A stretch of DNA of 5,473 nucleotides from positions 1 through 5,473 of the forward strand of contig DLFY01000272.1 of NCBI GenBank assembly GCA_002482415.1, read 5' to 3'. Positions 1-3,579 of the stretch are shown here, one piece after another; position 1 is the first letter of the stretch, and each line of letters begins with the position of its first letter. Position numbers and translations under genes: made by a program. The DNA comes from Phycisphaerales bacterium UBA7708 (lineage in GTDB: Bacteria; Planctomycetota; Phycisphaerae; Sedimentisphaerales; Anaerohalosphaeraceae). The notes under the pieces were generated by a model that saw only the letters and a list, made by a program, of their open reading frames with translations, ran no database searches and was not told the origin of the DNA.

Positions 1-1024
1 TGATAAAATCGGCGACCCCGACGCCTCGCTGGATACCATCCTCCATCACATCGACCAGCTCAAGCCGCTTCTGCATGAAAATGCCGATGTCCTGCTGGCA
101 GCCGAAGCCGGGTTTGTCGGTCCCGACGGCCAGTGGCGCCACTGGCAAAACGGCGAAGAAACCACCGACAACTACAAACGCATCCTCATGCGTCTGCTGG
201 CGGCGATGCCCCAGGACCGCATGGTCGTTCTGGCCCGTCCCCAATATAAACGCGATATCTTTCTGACTAAAACCCTGACCGACAAACAGGCCTTCAGTGA
301 TGCTCCCATCGCGCGCGTCGGCTATTACAACAACACCTTTCTTTCCGGCCTCGACGACAGCGGCGTCTATACCGACCAGATGCCGCGCTGGGCATGGATC
401 GACCACATCGACGCCGAAACCCGCTTTGTTCCTTTTGGCGCTCAGCTCACCCGTCGCGATGTGCTCAATGATTGCCACAACACCTTTGAGGAGATGGAAC
501 GGCTGCACTGTTCCTGGCTGAACTGGGATTATCCTCCCGATATCCGCCAGCACTGGCAAAAGGGCGGCTGTCTGGACTCCATCGAACGACGGCTGGGCTA
601 TTGCTTTGTCCTGCGCAGCGTCACGGTGACCGATAACATCTCCCCCGATGATACCCTGTCGTTTGATATACAAATCCGTCTGGATAACGTGGGTTTTGCC
701 GCACCGTTTAATCCCCGTCCAGCCCAACTGCTCCTCCGCAGCGGCGGCCGTGTTTATATCCAGCCGCTGGATGATGACCCCCGTCTCTGGCTGCCGGGAA
801 AACCCATCGTGATTAAGACCAATTTAAAAATCCCCGACGAATGCCTGGGCCGCACCGGCTGCCTCGAATTATATCTGCCCGATGCCGCCGACTCCCTGCG
901 GGACAACCCCAGTTATGCGATTCGATGTGCTAATACGAATGTATGGGACGAATCCACAGGCTCTAATATCCTGATCCGTCAATTGAATATTCCCAGCCCG
1001 CGGGTTCAAATCAATTCAAAATAA
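1..1024 (+). CDS. DUF4874/DUF4832 domain protein, 3' part (5' end outside window)
   Basis: The reading frame is open from the window edge (first full codon at base 2) to TAA at 1022-1024, giving about 340 residues of a longer protein. The first in-frame ATG, at 188, lies inside the conserved fold and is not the real start. Bases 101-145 encode AEAGFVGPDGQWRHW, a variant of the 'QAGFIGxWGEWH' motif I associate with the end of DUF4874, a putative TIM-barrel domain. The rest follows the DUF4832 pattern: ARVGYYNN (near 311), a block with HCSWLNWDYPP and ERRLGYCFVLR (505-615), then a beta-rich C-terminal part with NVGFAAPFNPRPAQLLLR, DPRLWLPG and a final TGSNILI. The usual GGET-like motif appears here as PFGAQL. 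Proteins of this type are often secreted or envelope-associated and are suspected to act on carbohydrates, but I know of no established reaction. Function is unassigned; the family call is from memory of the motifs. Confidence 0.8.
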   Translation, partial: DKIGDPDASLDTILHHIDQLKPLLHENADVLLAAEAGFVGPDGQWRHWQNGEETTDNYKRILMRLLAAMPQDRMVVLARPQYKRDIFLTKTLTDKQAFSDAPIARVGYYNNTFLSGLDDSGVYTDQMPRWAWIDHIDAETRFVPFGAQLTRRDVLNDCHNTFEEMERLHCSWLNWDYPPDIRQHWQKGGCLDSIERRLGYCFVLRSVTVTDNISPDDTLSFDIQIRLDNVGFAAPFNPRPAQLLLRSGGRVYIQPLDDDPRLWLPGKPIVIKTNLKIPDECLGRTGCLELYLPDAADSLRDNPSYAIRCANTNVWDESTGSNILIRQLNIPSPRVQINSK

Positions 1025-1042
1025 CACCGGTTAAATGGAATG

Positions 1043-1073
1043 CAGTAATCGCCAAAACCGCAGCGATTTACTG
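1043..1073. terminator. Possible weak hairpin between convergent genes
   Basis: CAGTAATCGC (1043-1052) can pair with GCGATTTACTG (1063-1073) around a 10-base loop, with one bulged base. The hairpin spans the short gap between the plus-strand DUF4832 gene and the minus-strand FtsQ-like gene, and overlaps the last codons of the latter. There is no T-run on either side. It may help end transcription from both sides, but as a rho-independent terminator it is weak. Confidence 0.25.
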
Positions 1074-2066
1074 AGGTCGTGGAATGCCCATCTTGGGATA
1101 TCGCAGCTCAATAAAGGCCACGATATTCAGCAGCGTGTTTTTGTTTTCCCGATAAAAGGTGTAAAGCGTCGTCAGCTTTTCGATATCGGAGGCCTCCAGT
1201 TGGCTGGCCGATTTGCCCATCGGCGCCCCCCAGTTGACCTGGGTCTTGCCGTCTCGCAGCCGCAGCACAATCCGCGGAGCCGATGTGCCCTGTCTTGAGT
1301 TGAAGTTGCTGACATCGATTTCGCTGATTTCATTGCTCAGCGGCTTTTCCTTCGAGACTTTCTCGTCCATCTGCCTCAATGCCGCGATCAGCTTCAGTGC
1401 CGCCGCCACATCCGATGCATACCAGGTCTTGCCCGCCGACGGAGCCAGCTTGTCGGCAAACCCCTTGATCTCGATCAGCGGTGGTTTTTTAACCTCCACC
1501 TGGTCCAGCACAAACACCGTATTGACCTCATCGGGATTATCCCCGCACAACGGATCGCCGGGCGCCGGCAGCCCCACATAACAGGTCTGCCCCTTGGCGG
1601 TCTTGATAATCGCCTGCGGCTCCCGGTATTGCGCCTCGACCTTCACATTATGCGTTGTCGTCCGCACACGCACATTGTACAGCCACGGCAGTTCGGCCAG
1701 CCGCTGGCCAACAACCTCGGCAACGCCTTCTTTCAGCTCAAACTGCCCGCCGCCGGCCGCCGCCGACAGCTTCTTTTTCATCCCCTCGGTGAACACCCAC
1801 TCCGGCGCGTTGACAAACTCAAGCGATCCATAAACCGGCGCCTCGGCCCGCTGGGCATGAACATATTTTTCCATATAGAAAAAACCGACCACCAGTCCCG
1901 CCGGCAGCAGCGGCAGAAAGATACTCAGCGCCGCAATCTTGATGCGCCGGTACAACTGCTCGCGTTTTTCCTCGCGGGCGGCGCGGCTTTCCTTGCGTTT
2001 GCCCCAACTGAACCAGTCGCGCCAGCTTTTACCGCTTCTCGGTTTTTTTATTTTTTTCTTAGCCAC
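1068..2066 (-). CDS. FtsQ/DivIB-like single-pass membrane protein with POTRA-type domain
   Basis: A complete 332-residue protein with a GTG start at 2066. The N-terminus is very basic (KKKIKKPRSGK, later RKESRAAREEKREQ). One membrane segment follows at about residues 42-64, which predicts a cytoplasmic tail and an outside C-terminal domain. Residues about 79-155 resemble a POTRA domain of FtsQ/DivIB: YGSLEFVNA, then LAELPWLYNVRV (123-134, like 'lpWVksasVrr'), then YREPQAII (147-154, in the place of the family's 'ERxPvA'). The C-terminal part has alternating strands, a PPLIEIKGF segment (like FtsQ 'LPxLxGp') and ends IVAFIELRYPKMGIPRP, similar to the FtsQ 'iDLRY' end. FtsQ links the divisome parts FtsB/FtsL and FtsK in typical bacteria. 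Here the gene stands alone, not among ftsA, ftsZ or mur genes, so a divisome role is inferred. It could instead be another POTRA-bearing envelope protein. The start has no strong Shine-Dalgarno; AGGA lies about 15 bases upstream. Confidence 0.6.
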   Translation of the reverse strand: MAKKKIKKPRSGKSWRDWFSWGKRKESRAAREEKREQLYRRIKIAALSIFLPLLPAGLVVGFFYMEKYVHAQRAEAPVYGSLEFVNAPEWVFTEGMKKKLSAAAGGGQFELKEGVAEVVGQRLAELPWLYNVRVRTTTHNVKVEAQYREPQAIIKTAKGQTCYVGLPAPGDPLCGDNPDEVNTVFVLDQVEVKKPPLIEIKGFADKLAPSAGKTWYASDVAAALKLIAALRQMDEKVSKEKPLSNEISEIDVSNFNSRQGTSAPRIVLRLRDGKTQVNWGAPMGKSASQLEASDIEKLTTLYTFYRENKNTLLNIVAFIELRYPKMGIPRPQ

Positions 2067-2107
2067 TTATTTTTATACTGATCCTGCTTGAAATTTCCCG
2101 TTTCGTC

Positions 2108-2125
2108 GCGGCTAAGTACAGCCGC
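2108..2125. repeat. Short inverted repeat in divergent intergenic region
   Basis: GCGGCT (2108-2113) and AGCCGC (2120-2125) form a perfect 6-bp stem with a 6-base loop. It lies about 40 bases upstream of the FtsQ-like gene's start, on the leader side of that gene. It may be an operator or a leader hairpin; nothing links it to a known regulator. Confidence 0.3.
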
Positions 2126-2134
2126 TTCAACCAC

Positions 2135-2164
2135 TTGCTGCTTTTGCTCGCGGAATAATAATAC
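2135..2164 (+). promoter_or_regulatory. Tentative sigma-70-like promoter for the ferredoxin gene
   Basis: TTGCTG (2135-2140), then 18 bases, then TAATAC (2159-2164) is a plausible -35/-10 pair upstream of the gene that starts at 2251. The -10 overlaps the small palindrome at 2161-2175, which would suit a repressor or activator site. The -35 matches consensus at only four of six bases, and other pairings are possible, so this is tentative. Confidence 0.25.
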
Positions 2165-2175
2165 CCGTTGGGTAT
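2161..2175. promoter_or_regulatory. Small palindrome, possible operator
   Basis: ATACCC-GTT-GGGTAT is a perfect inverted repeat of 6-bp arms around three bases. It overlaps the right edge of the tentative promoter's -10 region. It resembles a dimer binding site in form, but I do not recognise the regulator. Confidence 0.3.
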
Positions 2176-2180
2176 AACAT

Positions 2181-2225
2181 GAACCGGAGTCGGGAACCGG
2201 ATTCTGCGATTTCCGACTCCGGCTC
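2181..2225 (+). promoter_or_regulatory. Long leader hairpin upstream of the ferredoxin gene
   Basis: Bases 2181-2196 pair with 2210-2225 in a 16-bp stem with one A-C mismatch and one G-T pair. The core CCGGAGTCGG (2184-2193) pairs perfectly with CCGACTCCGG (2213-2222). The loop is 13 bases (2197-2209). The stem ends 25 bases before the ATG at 2251 and is followed only by CTTTG, so it does not look like an intrinsic terminator. It may control mRNA stability or translation of the downstream gene, or may be a dispersed repeat unit. The structure is seen directly; the role is inferred. Confidence 0.5.
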
Positions 2226-2250
2226 TTTGATATGGATTAATGAGTGAACC

Positions 2251-3018
2251 ATGGCAATACGAAACATAGTTAAAATCGATGAAAATAAATGCAACGGCTG
2301 CGGCCTGTGCGTCAATGCCTGTGCCGAAGGCGCCATCCAGATGGTCAACGGCAAGGCCAGGCTGGTCAGCGATGTCTATTGCGACGGTCTCGGGGCGTGC
2401 CTGGGGCATTGCCCGCAGGATGCGATTACCATCGAACAGCGAGAAGCGGCCGAGTTTGATGAAAAGGCGACCCATGCGTATCTGGAACAGATGAAAGCCA
2501 AACCCACTGCGCCGGCAGCACACAAATCTGCTAAAGGCGAATTCGTCTGTCCGGGAATGCGGATGCAAAGTTTCGAAAAGAAAGTATCCGAGACGAAGCC
2601 TGCGGCAGAGGCAGCTTCAGGGCCAGTAGACTCACAGCTTGCCCAGTGGCCGGTACAGTTGAAGCTGGTTTCGCCGATGGCGCCGTATTTTATGGAATCT
2701 GATTTGCTGTTGGCGGCCGACTGTGTACCGTTTGCGATGGGAGATTTTCACCAGACGCTGTTGAAGGACCACAGTATTGCCATCCTGTGCCCGAAGCTGG
2801 ACGATTGCGGAATGTATGTGGACAAGCTGGCCCAGCTTATCAGCCATAACAACCTCCGCAGTCTGACAGTAGTGCACATGGAGGTACCGTGCTGTTCGGG
2901 AGTGGGGCGGATAGCTCAGGCGGCGATTGCCCTGGCGGGCGTCCCGATGGAGTATGAAGATATTACCATCAGTCTGCAGGGTGAGATTCTCCGGCGAGAA
3001 AAAATCCAGTGCGGATAA
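2251..3018 (+). CDS. Ferredoxin-like 4Fe-4S protein with cysteine-rich C-terminal domain
   Basis: A 255-residue, soluble, probably cytoplasmic electron-transfer protein with 14 cysteines. The first cluster motif is C14-x2-C17-x2-C20-x3-C24, a full [4Fe-4S] set. The second is C44-x5-C50-x3-C54-P: the position expected for the second cysteine is Leu47, within YCDGLGACLGHCP, so this site may hold a [3Fe-4S] cluster or use another ligand. I recall the same CDGLGAC form in homologues, so it is probably not damage. A low-complexity linker (about 80-125) leads to a C-terminal domain with WPVQLKLVSPMAPYF, AADCVPFA, CPKLDDC (180-186) and EVPCCSG (211-217). These match a ferredoxin family of anaerobes often annotated only as '4Fe-4S binding' or 'ATP-binding' protein. 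Its partner and reaction are unknown to me. The ATG at 2251 is the first in-frame start after an in-frame stop (2245-2247); its Shine-Dalgarno is poor. It is flanked by non-coding DNA and a terminator, so probably monocistronic. Confidence 0.9.
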   Translation: MAIRNIVKIDENKCNGCGLCVNACAEGAIQMVNGKARLVSDVYCDGLGACLGHCPQDAITIEQREAAEFDEKATHAYLEQMKAKPTAPAAHKSAKGEFVCPGMRMQSFEKKVSETKPAAEAASGPVDSQLAQWPVQLKLVSPMAPYFMESDLLLAADCVPFAMGDFHQTLLKDHSIAILCPKLDDCGMYVDKLAQLISHNNLRSLTVVHMEVPCCSGVGRIAQAAIALAGVPMEYEDITISLQGEILRREKIQCG

Positions 3019-3096
3019 GATTTTTTTGAGATTTGAACAAGTTTTATCTGAAAATGTAAGTATCTATTAAACAAAGACATATAACAGTATCCAATC

Positions 3097-3128
3097 AAGG
3101 CGGTTCTGCAAGGCAGGGCCGCCTTTTT
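3097..3128 (+). terminator. Rho-independent terminator after the ferredoxin gene
   Basis: AAGGCGG (3097-3103) pairs with CCGCCTT (3119-3125). The stem extends inward through two G-T pairs and three further pairs to 12 bp, with a 5-base loop (3109-3113). It is followed directly by more T residues, making TTTTT at 3124-3128. It lies about 80 bases after the ferredoxin stop codon and just before the blaI-type promoter, insulating the two units. Confidence 0.85.
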
Positions 3129-3148
3129 GCGTTTGTCGAAAAATTTTA

Positions 3149-3177
3149 TTGACGCTCATATATTACAGTTGTAATAT
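3149..3177 (+). promoter_or_regulatory. Sigma-70-type promoter of the blaI-blaR1-like operon
   Basis: TTGACG (3149-3154), a 17-base spacer, and TAATAT (3172-3177) form a near-consensus promoter with optimal spacing. Transcription would start near 3184, giving a short leader of about 20 bases. The leader contains GGAGG at 3194-3198, six bases before the ATG at 3205. Both palindromic operators overlap the spacer, the -10 and the start region, so a bound repressor would block RNA polymerase. Confidence 0.75.
3161..3176. promoter_or_regulatory. BlaI-type operator 1
   Basis: TATTACA-GT-TGTAATA is a perfect 16-bp palindrome. Its TACA-N2-TGTA core is the form known for BlaI/MecI operators. It overlaps the promoter spacer and most of the -10, and its last two bases are shared with operator 2. 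The repressor gene starts 29 bases downstream, which points to autoregulation. Confidence 0.8.
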
Positions 3178-3190
3178 TACAAGTGTAATA
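3175..3190. promoter_or_regulatory. BlaI-type operator 2
   Basis: TATTACA-AG-TGTAATA is a second perfect palindrome with the same half-sites as operator 1 and a different 2-bp centre. The two centres are 14 bp apart. It covers part of the -10 and the predicted transcription start. The outer flanks extend the pair into a larger dyad: CATATATTACA at 3157-3167 against TGTAATATATG at 3184-3194. Confidence 0.8.
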
Positions 3191-3204
3191 TATGGAGGTG
3201 CTCA

Positions 3205-3579
3205 ATGAAGATTAAGATTTCACAAGCGGAATGGGTCGTGATGGAGGCCCTTTGGCGGCAGACGGAAGCTACGGCCAATCAGGTGGTCGAGGCCCTCTCA
3301 AACGAATCGGACTGGAATGAAAAGACGATTCGCACACTCCTGAATCGGCTGGTCAAAAAGAAAGCCGTTGTGTTTGAAAAACTCAACCGGGAGTATCTGT
3401 ATCGTCCGGCCCTGTCGCGGGAAGAGTGTGTTCAGGAAGAGACGCATAGTTTTCTGGAGCGGATCGGCCGGGCGGGGCTGGCCCCGGTGCTGGCGGCGTT
3501 TCTGGAACGGCATCATCTGTCCGATCAGGAATTAAAGGAGCTTAAGGCTATTCTCGATCAGAAGGAGGCCAAATCATGA
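3205..3579 (+). CDS. blaI: BlaI/MecI/CopY-family transcriptional repressor
   Basis: A 124-residue protein of the usual family length. Residues about 5-68 form a winged helix-turn-helix: ISQAEWVVMEALW, then TANQVVEAL, then the recognition helix region KTIRTLLNRLVKKK (40-53) and a wing ending REYLYRP. The C-terminal half (about 70-120; EECVQEETHSFLERI, LAPVLAAFLERHHLSDQEL) matches the dimerisation domain. In staphylococcal BlaI/MecI, an Asn-Phe bond in this domain is cut during induction. Here the aligned pair appears to be Ala98-Phe99, so the cut may differ. The protein should bind the two palindromes at its own promoter and repress the operon. A clear GGAGG precedes the ATG. It overlaps the next gene by ATGA, and their products should act as one switch. 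The family is certain; the name is used in the family sense and no beta-lactamase gene is seen nearby. Confidence 0.95.
   Translation: MKIKISQAEWVVMEALWRQTEATANQVVEALSNESDWNEKTIRTLLNRLVKKKAVVFEKLNREYLYRPALSREECVQEETHSFLERIGRAGLAPVLAAFLERHHLSDQELKELKAILDQKEAKS

Noticed and set aside
188..1024. Treating ATG 188 as the start of the DUF4832 gene
   Set aside because: The frame is open to base 2, and the upstream residues carry the conserved AEAGFVG-QWRHW segment, so the gene begins outside the window.
1629..2081. Plus-strand ORF of 150 codons opposite the FtsQ-like gene
   Set aside because: It is a shadow of the minus-strand gene. Its Phe-rich C-terminus comes from the complement of the lysine-rich start of that gene.
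2181..2225. Hairpin as a rho-independent terminator
   Set aside because: Only three T residues follow the stem, and no plus-strand gene upstream needs ending here.
2059..2568. Minus-strand ORF of 169 codons across the ferredoxin start
   Set aside because: It runs antisense to the Fe-S cluster motifs and through the structured leader. It has no family resemblance.
3161..3190. Tandem palindromes as the start of a CRISPR array or IS end
   Set aside because: There are only two short AT-rich units with no spacers or transposase, and their place on the promoter of a BlaI gene explains them.
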